From: Castor canadensis
Taxonomy: Eukaryota > Chordata > Mammalia > Rodentia > Castoridae
Length of the DNA stretch: 64,000 nt
Direction: 5' to 3'
Assembly (NCBI RefSeq): GCF_047511655.1
Contig: NC_133390.1
Location: 159,275,583-159,339,582, forward strand
The position numbers were made by a program, and so were the translations under genes. Below are positions 13,291 to 24,066 of this stretch, piece by piece; position 1 is the first letter of the stretch, and the number at the start of each line of letters is the position of its first letter. The notes beneath the pieces are model-generated. The model saw only the letters and a list, made by a program, of their open reading frames with translations. It was not told the DNA's origin and did no database searches.

Positions 13291-16200
13291 AAATAAATAA
13301 CTGAATTCTAGGCCCCCAGGATCTCTCCATTCCAACCTTCCCTCTAGCTGAACAAAATCTAACCATTGAATAAGTGCCGACTCACGAAGCCTTCCCTCAT
13401 CCCCCAGAAAAGGCACACATACACATAACTTCCAAACTGCCAGCACACATTTTCTGTGCTACTTTCTGTTCTGACAGCTTAAAGTCCATCCAGTCTTTGT
13501 CTCTCTGCCCCCATCTCTAAAATAATTCAGTTCTTCTACTCTTAAGTACTCTTTTCATATTTTTATTATAACTTAATTCCTTGTGCCTATCATAATTTAT
13601 GCACATATCTGTCTCTCCCATTAGATTATAACTAGACTACACCATGTTTGTCTTTCAATTATTCCCAGTGCTTGGCATAGGGCCCAGCATACAGCAGAGC
13701 CTCAGTATGTGTTGCTTGAATGAATGAATCTCACCTGTCCCTTGAACACAAAAGCCATCATTTTAAACATATCAGGCCTTCTCTGCATTCCATCTTGCCA
13801 CTTTTAGGCATTTTGTAAGCTCCATCAAATTAATAAAGGATGAATGGGTCAAGTAACACAGATATCCCTATACCTGGTTTGATAAAGAACAGACCTGGTT
13901 TTGTCTTTTAACTTTTTTTCAATACCAGGGTTTGAACCCAGGGCCTTGTGCTTGCTAGGCAGGCGCTATCACTTGCTGGGAGTTAAGCGATGCTGCTGGA
14001 TTTGAAGATCAGTGACCCCAGGAGCATCAACATGAAAGGACTGGTGGGCCACTTAAACACTCAGTATGAGGGTTTTGTTTTGTTTTGTTGTTGGTTTGTT
14101 ATAGTTGCTTTTGGTGCTGGGGATTAAACCTAGGGCTAAGCCACGCTCAATCACTGCTTTCCCTTTGACTGCCCCCTTTAACCAGTCCTTTCTGGTATTT
14201 CTCCCTTGTTCTGGCATCCCACAAACCTTGTTGGGACTACTGATTCGGTTATTTACACATTATGTGATCTTGGAAATCCTCTCACCGCTCTGAAACTCTA
14301 AACAGGGATAATGACAGTACTTACTTCACTCGGGATTTTTGTGGGTATTCAATGAAGAGAATTGTTTAAAAAAATTATTAGTTTAGGACTGACAGTGTGG
14401 CTCAAGAGGTAGAGTGCCTACCTAGCAAGTATGAGGCCCTGAATTCAAACCCCAGTACTGCCAAAAAAAATTAGCCTACAACATGACAAATTTTAATAAC
14501 TATTTTTAGCACTTCCTTTTGAAGTAGACACTTGTATTTTTATCTACTTATCTCCCCAAGTACCCTTTGATGAAGGTACTTTTAGTATACCCATTTTGCA
14601 GATAACTGTGTTGAAAACTCAGAAATCTTAGATTATTATTTGAAGCCTAATTTCTGCTTCAACACATGTTATATTAAGAATTCTGCTCTGGTCAGGTGCT
14701 GGTGGCTCATGCCTGTAATCCTAGCTACTCAGGAGGCAGAGATCAGAAGAACCTCGGTTCGAAGCCAGCCCAGGCAGATAGTGCACTCTATTTCAAAAAA
14801 AAAAAAACCACTTCACAAAAAAGGGCTGGTGGAGTAGCTCAAGGTGTAGGCCCTCAGTTCAACCCCCAGTACCACAAAAAAAAAAAAAAAATTTGCTCTG
14901 GTTTCTAGAAAGTGATGATAAGTGAGAGTGGTGGGGGGATATTAGAATATTCTAACTTTCAGCCAAGGTCTTGTCCAGTAGGCTAGAACTTTGGGGACAT
15001 GGAGGAGTCTCAGGGCAGACGCTATTGTCTGAAGACTAGAGAATACCCAGGAGTGGGGTAGGAGCAGGGAAAGGGACTGAGCTTGGTTGGAAGGCCCTCT
15101 CCAGGGAGGAGCCCAGGGTTCCTGCTTGGCTCTCACTATAAAGGTGACTAATCACTTTGGTCCCCTCTGGTAATTGCAACCAGATGCTGCTGCTGGCAGC
15201 CCTTCAGTCCCGACATGTTTAATTACTGGGACACAGAGTCCCTGGGTCCCCTGTGGTCTCCCCCCACCCCCATCCTGTCAGCAATATTAATGTCAAATTT
15301 GAGGTAGAGGATGGGAGCCTTGGGAAGCCACTGGCATGGAAATAATCTTTACTGTCCCTTCCACTATGTAGAGCCTTTAACTTTTATAAATCTTTCCCCA
15401 TCCATTATCTCACTGGCACCTCACAAACATCCTTATAAACTCAGTAAGCCAGTATTACTAGATTACTAGATGAGCAAATAGTGAAACAAATAATAATAAT
15501 AATCCCTTGGATTTTTTTTTTATTCAAGCACTTAGCAATTTTTAAAGAGGCTTCACATTCCTTATGCTATCAGAACCTCCTGAGATCTCTCTATAGTTGG
15601 TCTAGCACACATAATCACTGAAACAGGTTTTGAGACTGAACAATGAGTATACCAAACAGAGGGAACAGCAAATGCAAAGGCCCTGAGGTAGGATTGTGCT
15701 GGGCACAACCGTAGAAGTTGATTTAGCTGAAGCAGAGTGAGCGAAGGGTTGAGTGATAAGAGATGAAGTCAGATGGTGTGGGAACTGCATCATATGTGGC
15801 CTTGCAGGCCGTAGATGGGAATTCAATTTTATATTTAGAGCAGTGGGAAATCTAATGGAGGATTTTAAGCAGGAGAGGTATAACAGTGACTAAAAGCTAA
15901 ACTACCTGCCTTCAAATCTTGGCTCCCCAATTTACCAACTGTGTAATCTAAAGTAAATAACTCTCTTGGTGCCTCAGTTCCATAATAATATACCTAAACA
16001 AAACCCTGCCTCGTAAGGTGGTAGTGAGTAAATTTCTTAAAGTTCAGTGTCTCATAAATAGTATTACATATTAGTTATTATTTTCATTTTTAAAATGTCA
16101 CGTATCTGAACCTGTTTCTTTACTACTAAAGTTAGAATAAAAATACCTCTTTCACAGAGTGTTTATAAATGCTTGTACTTATATATGCAAATCGCTTTTC

Positions 16201-16734
16201 TTTTCGTGACTAGTATATAGTAGGTGCTCTGTAAATTATAGGTTTTTTTAAAAATTGCATATTTAATATTGTCCCTGTCTCATAAATGAGAAAATTGAGT
16301 CTTAGAGAAGATGAGTGACAGGCAGAGCTTACACACCTAGAAATGGCAGAGCCAGGGCTCAACTCAGGCATCTGACTATGAATCCAGTGCTCTTCCCGCA
16401 GCAAGGATGACTGACCAGCCTGCACACTGGAGGAGGAGCTGTAGGGGAGGAGGATTCAGAGACCCTAGCCCTCCATCTGTGCTCTTCTAATCAGTGGGCC
16501 TGGGCTGCCCCTATCTAGGGATGCCCAGAGGGCCCTGACATGCATAGAGCTGCCTCTACACACTTTCACCCAGTCACCATTCTGGTTTGTGCTTTTCAAA
16601 CAGCTCAGTTGAGCACGAGCTCTCAATGGCTCCCCCTGCTGGTATCCTCAGCAACTGCATCTGGTTAGAGTTTGTGGGCCTCTCATAAATGCATCCCTCC
16701 AGCTGGGCTCCAAGGAAGTAATGCAATCTGAATC

Positions 16735-16735
<1 letters not shown>
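13291..16735. repeat. Spacer: SINEs and MIRs between GDF5 and CEP250
   Basis: An ID plus copy lies at 14384-14468, MIR-like sequence at 14510-14635, and a dimer at 14692-14891. MIR-like words occur at 15355-15480 and 16270-16370. An old interspersed repeat of unassigned family lies at about 15600-15900 (aaatgcaaaggccctgaggt). The block 15140-15320 is unique, lacks repeat hallmarks and is a candidate conserved element. No gene is supported. Confidence 0.6.
13976..14200 (+). repeat. Local direct duplication, copy 2
   Basis: Second copy of the 12758-12990 unit, lacking about nine bases near its start (ggagtagcc in copy 1). It directly abuts a minus-strand ID SINE (about 13915-13975) that breaks off where the copy begins. 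That suggests the copy landed in or next to the SINE. Confidence 0.8.

Positions 16736-16739
<4 letters not shown>

Positions 16740-16829
<90 letters not shown>
16740..16829 (+). repeat. Compound (AG)n(TG)n microsatellite
   Basis: About 25 AG units run directly into about 19 TG units without interruption. Both arrays are pure, so they are probably highly polymorphic. Confidence 0.95.
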
Positions 16830-16830
<1 letters not shown>

Positions 16831-16896
16831 GCAGACAGGGGTGCGTGTTCAAAATAACCGTATATTTTTCACTTTTATTCTTTACTAAAAATATTT

Positions 16897-18760
16897 TGCC
16901 AGTGGCTCATGCCTGTAATCCTAGCTACTCAGGAGGCAGAGATCAGGAGGATTGCAGTTCAAAGCCAGCCCAGGCAAACAGTTTATGAGACCATACCTCA
17001 AAAATACCCAATACAAAAAAGCTGGTAGAGTGACTCAAGTAGTAGAGGGCCAGCCTAGCAAGTGTGAGGCCTGAGTTTAAACCCCAGTACTGCCAAAAAA
17101 CAAAATAAAAATGATTAATAAAATTCTTTAGTTTTTCAATTTAAAACTTTTTTTTTTTTTTGTGGTAGCTTGAACTCAGTGTCTTCACCTTGAGCCACTC
17201 TACCAGCCCTATTTTTGTGAAGGGTTTTTTGAGATAGGGTCTCGCAGAACTATTTGGCAGGGCTAGGATTACAGGCATGAGCCACTAATGCCCAGCTAAA
17301 ACCCTTTTTAAAAAATAGATGTTAGAAAGAAAAGTAATATGAACTCACAATGAAGAAAATTTGAACAGCACAAAAGAATGTACAAGGAGTAGGGTTAGGG
17401 GTGTCGCTCAGTAGTAGAGCACATGCTTAGCAATCACGAGACCCTGGGTTCCATCCCCAGAACCAAAAATATAAAATATAAAAATAAATAAGAAGGAATG
17501 CCACAAGGAAGTCTCTCCCTTCCACCCAGACCCAGATCTTCCAGTGCTCTCAGAAGCAACCACTCATATCAGCTTCCTGGAAGATACCATGCATCACAGT
17601 AATATAAATTAAAAAGTTTTATTGATGTATGCTCTCCATATGGGATATGTTTTCATTGTAAAATTAAACCAGCTGGGCATGGTGGTACACTTCTATAATC
17701 CCAGAACTCAGGAGGCTGCGGCAGGAGGATCACGAGCCTGGATTAAATAGCAAGACTGTTTAAAAAAAGAGAAGATCTGATGGAGTGGCTCAATTGCTTG
17801 GGCACCTGCCTAGCAAGCATGAAACCCTGAGTTCACACCCCAGTACCACCAAAAAAAAAAAAAAAAAAGAACGAAAGAAAAGAAATATTTAAAAAAATAA
17901 AAAAGAAAGAGAGAGAATGAATCTTGCTCTCCCTACACACCCCAATCTCTCCCCAGAGGTAACCACTGTTAACAGGTAGGGACCTGCAAACCTTGTCAAT
18001 CTTGAGTTCAGAAACCTCAGATCTTGCTGGGCACCAATGACTCATGCTTGTAATCCTAGTTACTTGGGAGGCTGAAATGGGGAGGATTATGGCTTGAGGC
18101 CAGCCCAGGGGAAATAGTTCACAAGATCACATCTCAAAAATTACTGGACCAAAATGGAGCTGTGGCTTAAGCAGTAGAGTGCCTGCTTTGTAAGTGTGAA
18201 ACCCTGAGTTCAAACATCATCAAAAAAAAAAAAAAGAAAGAAAGAAAAAGAAACCTCAGATCCTTGCTGGACCCCTTCTATTCCCTATTTCCTTCATCTA
18301 ATTCCATCTTCTTAGTAAATACATACTGTTAATCCCATTTTGCAGTTGAGAAATTTAAGGCTCAGAGAGGGAAAGTAGATTGCTGAAGAACACAAAGCAT
18401 GGCCAGAAGTTCCAGTGCAGGTGAATGTGTCCCACTTAAGTCCAGCATTCTTTCTGCCATATTCCTCTGCCTGGTTCCTGTCTGGAACCTTAGAATTTAG
18501 TTACTGTGTCACAAGAGGATGTAGGTAAATCCTCCAGTTTAAATTTGAAGAGCCCGTTTTTACGAAAGAAGAAGACTTGACTCTGTGAGACCTGTGACTA
18601 ATCATTCTTTATTGGCCAAGTCCTGAAGAGTGGTAAAAAGATGCCACCCACTTCAAGAAATGTCAAGCTTGGCTGGTGTAGTGGTTCAAGCAATAGGGTA
18701 CGTGCCTCGCAAACACAAGGACCTGAGTTCAAACCCAATAATAAATAAGTAAACAAATAA
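16897..18760. repeat. Dense SINE cluster
   Basis: Plus-strand dimers lie at about 16897-17100, 17668-17868 and 18025-18235. A minus-strand dimer lies at 17145-17300, an ID copy with a better-preserved A/B box at 17388-17470 (ggttccatccccag), a MIR at 18340-18440, and an ID plus copy at 18668-18745. No gene is seen. Confidence 0.7.
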
Positions 18761-20902
18761 ATATTAAAAAAAGACAAATGTCAAGCGTGGGTGAGTTGGT
18801 CACTTAGATCCACGCTTGGTCAGTGGGAAGAGATTGGAGGCAGGGTCAGGAGCAGGAAGAAAATATCTGGCTAACAGAAGGGATTGTATTATTGTCTAGA
18901 TATCCAATCCAGGGAGAGTCACACAATTCAACTAAGCAGTGGAATGAGCAAGAGGAGTTCCTAGAGGAGACTCCACACTTTTACATACCAAAAATTCTTT
19001 TGCATTCGTTCTGTTCAGAATGCCCTCCACTTTGTCGACTCAGCATCTTTATCCTTCATAATCAAAATATAACAACTCTGCCCCTGCGAGGCCAGCCACT
19101 CTCTCTTTTCAGAATTTACAATGTATGCATGTGAAATATTTGTTTTCTCACCTGTCTCTTGTGTGACTCTGTAAACTGAGGCTCTACACAGGATCCATGG
19201 GTTATTGTTCTCTGGGTCCCTCCCAGTGTCCAGCTCAGGATTTGGCACATAATAAGTGCTCAGTCAACATTTCTTTAATGGTGAAAGAATGGATTCAGGT
19301 GGATGGACAGCAAGAAAGTTGTTCACAACCTACTATAAGAGACGGTATCCTTTTGGTGGCCCAGACAATGCTTCAGATTATCTGCTTTCAGCTAGAGGGA
19401 CATGTGGGGGTTTCCCAAGATTGTCCTTCTGTCATTGTTAGCTCACTTCAGTCACTCAGGTGTTGACATGGATCAGATGATGGAAAAAGGGGTAGGAAAA
19501 AGTCTAGTATTATAGCTGGTTTTGTGCTCTCTGGATCTCACAGATGTTTATGTCATCTGTCTCTGCTCATCAGCAAAGCATCAAGGGGTGCTTTCATTGC
19601 CCCTTCTCCTGTAGTTTTCTCAGCAAAAGGCATCTCTATGACCAGTAGTCAGATGCCTAGCTTCTTGTGCCTGGGGTCTTCAATTTGATAGCCTCCTGTT
19701 TCACTCTCCCCAGTGCTGACATTACCAGCATGTGCCTCCATATTCTTGGAACGGATAAGGGGTTTAAGAACTTCAAAGCAGACTTTAAGCTTTTAAGGGA
19801 AATGTGGTTATATAGCACCTCACTTTGAAATTTCACAAATATAATTTAAAAAGAAAAGAAAAATCAATCAGTCCAGGCTGCCTTTTAGCATGGGGTATGA
19901 GGAATATAAGGCAATGAGCAAGACTGGGGTTTAGGGTACATATTAGCACTCTTGGGAAGGGTTAGGATATAAGGTACATTCCCTGAGATAGAATTTAGGA
20001 TGGAAAGGAAGGAGCCCAGTTCACCAGGGTACTGGAGAGTGTGGGTGTGGGGAACCAGGGTTGATTTTCTTCCAACTGATCCAGTGTCTCTTTCTCTCCA
20101 TCCCAGCATCTTTAAGGCCTTCGTTCTTAGTCTGGATCACCAGACAGGTCTGAACATGGCCAGGCTCTATTTGTGTCTGGTTTAGTCTTTTCCAGTAGGG
20201 CTCTTGGGCCTCAAACTATGACTACCTGTTTGTTGTCCCAGGTGTTACTGGCATTTTGCAAGATGTTTGAAGGCTGTTTTCTCTCTGTGACTAGAGAACC
20301 TCCAAGGGACAATATTACCTACTTTTCCGTATCAGTGACTCCACTTTCTGCTTTGGTCCAGATAGTTCCCATTCATACCACCTTATTATGTTTTTTTTTG
20401 GTTTTTTTTTTTTTTAATGCACTGGAGTTTGAACTCAGAGCATCGCACTTGCTAGGCAGGCTCTGTACCACTAGAGCCATTCTGACACCCCTTTTATTGT
20501 ATTAATACAATTTCAAACTTGCTGTTAATGCATTGTGTTACTATCCAATCCTAGAACATAACAAATGCTCAATAAATGTTTGCTGGGTGAATGAATAATG
20601 AGTAAAAGAATGAATAAATTTCCCTTTACAAGATACAAAGGTAGCTGCAAGACTCTACATTCAACACCCAGTACCGGCAAAACGAACAAACAAACAAAAC
20701 TGCTGGTGGTCCATGCCTGTAATTCCAGCTACTTGGGAGACAGAGATAAGTTTTAAGCCAGTCCAGGAAAAACAGTTAATGAGATACCTATCTCAATCAA
20801 TAACCTGGGCATAGCGGTGTATTGCGTGCCTATCATCCCAGCTACACAGGTGGAAAAAAAAACTGAATCAAAGATCACTGTGGTTTTTATCCCTTTCCAC
20901 CT
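18761..20902. other. Spacer with little recognisable content
   Basis: Mostly unique-looking DNA. A minus-strand ID SINE lies at about 20385-20495, with B1-like plus fragments at 20640-20860. Open frames such as 18823-19134 show no recognised domain. No promoter or RNA gene is evident. Confidence 0.5.
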
Positions 20903-21469
20903 CATTTACCCTTTATTTTTTTATTTTTTATTTTTTAAATTTTTATTGTTTTATTATTCATATGTGCATACAATGTTTAGGTCATTTCTCCCCTCTGCCC
21001 CCACCACCTCCCTCTCCCCCCCACCACCTCAATACCTGGCAGAAACTATTTTGCCCTTATCTCTAATTTTGTTGAAGAGAGAGTGTAAGCAATAATAGGA
21101 AGGAACAAGGGTTTTTGCTAGTTGAGATAAGGATAGCTATACAGGGAGTTGACTCACATTAATTTCCTGTGCATGTGTGTTACCTTCTAGATTAATTCTT
21201 TTTGATCTAACCTTTTCTCTAGTTCCTGGTCCCCTTTTCCTATTGGCCTCAGTTGCTTTTAAGGTATCTGCTTTAGTTTCTCTGCGTTAAGGGCAACAAA
21301 TGCTAGCTCATTTTTTAGGTGTCTTACCTATCCTCACCCCTCCCTTGTGTGCTCTTGCTTTTATCATGTGCTCATAGTCCAATCCCCTTGTTGTGCTTGC
21401 CCTTGATCTAATGTCCACATATGAGGGAGAACATACGATTTTTGGTCTTTTGGTCATTTACCCTTTATT
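20903..21469 (-). mobile_element. 5'-truncated L1 3' end, minus strand, with 15-bp TSD
   Basis: The minus strand reads into an L1 3' untranslated region (cattgtatgcacatatgaat, then an A-rich tail at 20918-20935). The upstream end is in the last codons of ORF2. The 15-base direct repeat catttaccctttatt flanks it exactly at 20903-20917 and 21455-21469. Perfect target-site duplications and close similarity to the copies at 34.5 kb and 57.4 kb suggest a fairly recent insertion. Confidence 0.85.
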
Positions 21470-22684
21470 GTATGTCTTGGTAATCTGAAACTTCTGTTTA
21501 CTCTTTAAAATATACTGTCTAATTTCCTAATGGATTTTATGGCGTTAATTTTTACAACACTGAGGGTGACTTTGTTCATTCATTCATCCGATATTTATTT
21601 AGCACCAACCATGTGTCAGACTATGCTAAATGCTAGAAATAAGTTGGGTTTTTTTTTTGTTTTTCTTTTTTTCTTTTGCTGTACTCAGGGCCTCAAGCAT
21701 TAGTCAAAGTCTATGAAAGAAACAGAGAACTATGATGGAAAATACAGGGTAAGTTTTACTTTAGATAGCAAGGTAAAGGAAGAGCTAGCTGAGGAAGTAT
21801 TGTTTTAAGCTGAGACTTGAAAAGGAGAAGATTCCAGATAAGCCAAAAACTAGGGGAAAAAAATGGTCTAGGTAGTATGCGCAAGGGTCCTGAAGCAGAA
21901 AAGATTTTGGTATGGTTAGGTTGGTTTGTAGCAGGAGACATTCTTGCACAGGGCTGGTGGGATTATTTCCCTGGAGTGACTCCTCACCACTGACACTTTG
22001 CATCTTTTTCTGTCAAGTGCCTAGAAATGTTTTCCCTCTCTAAATAGTTTGATTTTCAGTACCAGTGTCCACCCTTCCCCATATCCCTTTTTCTCGACCT
22101 TTTTTCCCCCTCAAAGTAACTTAAGAAGATCTTACAGAGCCCAGCACGGGTGGCTCACCCCTGTAATCCTAGTTACTCAGAAGGCAGAGGTAGGAGGCTT
22201 TCAGCTGGCTTTGCCTGGGGAAATTCTTACATGAGAAAGATACAATATAGTTTTATTTTATTTTATTTTTTGTGATACTGGGGGTTGAACTCAGGGGTCT
22301 AAACCTTGAGTCACTCTGCCAGCCCTTTTTTGTGATGGGATTTTTCAAGATAGGGTCTCACAAACTATTTGCGTGGGCGCTTTGAACCCTTATGCTCCTG
22401 ATCTCTGCCTCCTGAGTAGCTAGGATTACAGGTGTGAGGCACTGGCCCTGCTCAGACACAATATAGTTCTTAACAAAGTGTCCCATTCTCGGGTTCCCTT
22501 TGTGTCTTAACCACTTATCTGTTTAACTTGTGGATCCATTCATCCGTTAATTTACTTGATATTTACTGAACACCTTTTTTTGGGTGGTGGGATTGGGGTT
22601 TGAACTCAGAGCTTTGCGCTAACAAATCAGACACTTTACAACTTGAACCACACCTCTTGTCCATTTTGCTTTGGTTATTTTGGG

Positions 22685-22717
<33 letters not shown>

Positions 22718-22860
22718 GGGGGGCGGGGAGGAGTCGCACGAAGAATTTCCCCGGGCTGGTCTCGAACAGCGATCCTCCCAAACTCAGCATCCTAAGTAGG
22801 ATTATTGGCTTAAACCACTAGCACCAGTTTGAGCACCTATTTTATACTACATCTTAGGCT
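21470..22860. repeat. Spacer: SINE fragments and microsatellite
   Basis: A minus ID fragment lies at 21650-21705, a B1-like plus piece at 22135-22235, and a minus dimer at about 22245-22450. A second minus dimer at about 22570-22830 contains a (tg)n run at 22688-22716. About 21720-22010 resembles an old repeat. No gene. Confidence 0.6.
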
Positions 22861-22904
22861 GGGTGCTATAGTGACAGATGGCCAAATAGCAGTCTTTTCA
22901 TCCA

Positions 22905-23260
22905 GGAGCTCATAATCTCATTCCATGTTCCCAAAATGTGTGCCTAGTGCATCAAAACCACTGGGGCCCTAAACTACTAAGGAGGTAGAGATCAGGAGGA
23001 TCACGGTTGGAAGCCAACCATGAGCAAATAGTTCGTGAGACCCTATCCTGAAAAAAAACCCATCGCAAAATAGTGTTAGTGGAATGGCTCAAGTGGTAGA
23101 GGCCTGCTTAGTAAGTGCGAGGCTCTGAGTTCAAACTCCGGTACCACCGAAAAGATTAAAAAAACTATCTAGTATATTTTCCAAAATGCAGATTCCTGAC
23201 CCCACCCTTGGTGTACTGAGTCTTTAGGAATGGAATCTGAGCGTGTGCACTTTAGAACTT
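22905..23260 (-). mobile_element. MER5-like DNA transposon relic interrupted by a SINE
   Basis: Words aligning to MER5A (hAT-Charlie) occur before and after an inserted dimer at about 22965-23155: tcccaaaatgtgtgcctagt, gcatcaaaaccactgggg, then aaaatgcagattcctgaccc and cacccttggtgtactgagtc. On the minus strand this includes caggaatctgcatttt, which I recall as matching most of the mature human miR-1289. The strand given is that of the miRNA-like sequence. The family call is from memory. Confidence 0.5.
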
Positions 23261-23639
23261 CTTTACATATGTGTTTGTTTTCAATTCCTGCTAAGAATTG
23301 AGAATTTCAACTCTAAGAAAGTACACTGATAATTTATGCACAAAATGCTATGAGAATAACGTCTGCATTCATAGAGGGGTAAAAAGTCATCTATAGACAG
23401 TCATGCTCACGCAGAAAATAGACCAACTGCAATTCTTCGGTCCGATTTAGGCGATTCAGGCAAAGGCAACACTGTAGACAGGGCTGAGTGTTGTGTTGCC
23501 TGAGACTGCTTGGAGCAGCAGGGTCGGAAGGTGACAAAACCCTGGAATTGGTCGCCCTGCAGATTTTGTCGCGACCTAGGAGCGAATTCCCTCACTTTTC
23601 TCGCAGTTGTAATTTCACTGGGGGTAGGTTTGTGAAACA

Positions 23640-23970
23640 GTGCGCAGGCGTACCCTGAACCTGGTGGCATTACGCATGCGCAGTATGTAACTCTGAAGCC
23701 AAGGGGGTAGTCGAGGCCAAGTATTTTTCTTCTTTTTAGAACGTCCTTTGCTGGAATCCAGACACTCTGGCTGTCTCCATTTCGCGAGAGGGATCTTACA
23801 TCTCGATATAATCCCCCTTCCCTTCTGGGCCTCTCAAGTAAGTCGGCTACCAATACCCAACATGGCGGGGGGCCCTGCACGGCGCAGTCCGTCACAGGCG
23901 CGCTACTGGGCAGGGCGGGCTCCTTCCCAAAGCAAAGGGCGGGAGTTTGGGGGGCGGGGTCTTGCGTGAA
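23640..23970 (+). promoter_or_regulatory. CEP250: CEP250 CpG-island promoter
   Basis: Onset of a GC- and CpG-rich block. Visible motifs are two NRF1-like sites (tgcgcaggcg at 23641-23650, gcatgcgca at 23674-23682), a YY1-type site (caacatggcgg at 23858-23868) and an Sp1 GC box (ggggcggggt at 23951-23960). There is no TATA box, as is usual for housekeeping centrosome genes. The downstream gene in this orientation is CEP250. Confidence 0.7.
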
Positions 23971-24066
23971 CCGGAGCGGGACCCCCGCCCCCTGCCGGGC
24001 CTCACCAGGGGTCTGCGGCCGCTGCTTAGCTGAGGAGTGCTTCGGAAGTGCGCGGGAGCCGTCGTG
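23971..24066 (+). other. CEP250: Predicted CEP250 noncoding exon 1
   Basis: A likely first exon ends at GCCGTCGTG|GTGAGG (24066/24067), a strong donor inside the island. An ETS-type word (ttcggaagtg, 24041-24050) lies within it. The 5' boundary is not visible from sequence and is only estimated. It would be spliced to the exon beginning at 32921, directly or through further noncoding exons I cannot identify. Confidence 0.4.

Noticed and set aside
17388-17470. Possible tRNA gene (good A/B box words)
   Set aside because: The sequence fits an ID-type SINE with an A-rich tail. No complete cloverleaf with anticodon arm could be drawn by eye.
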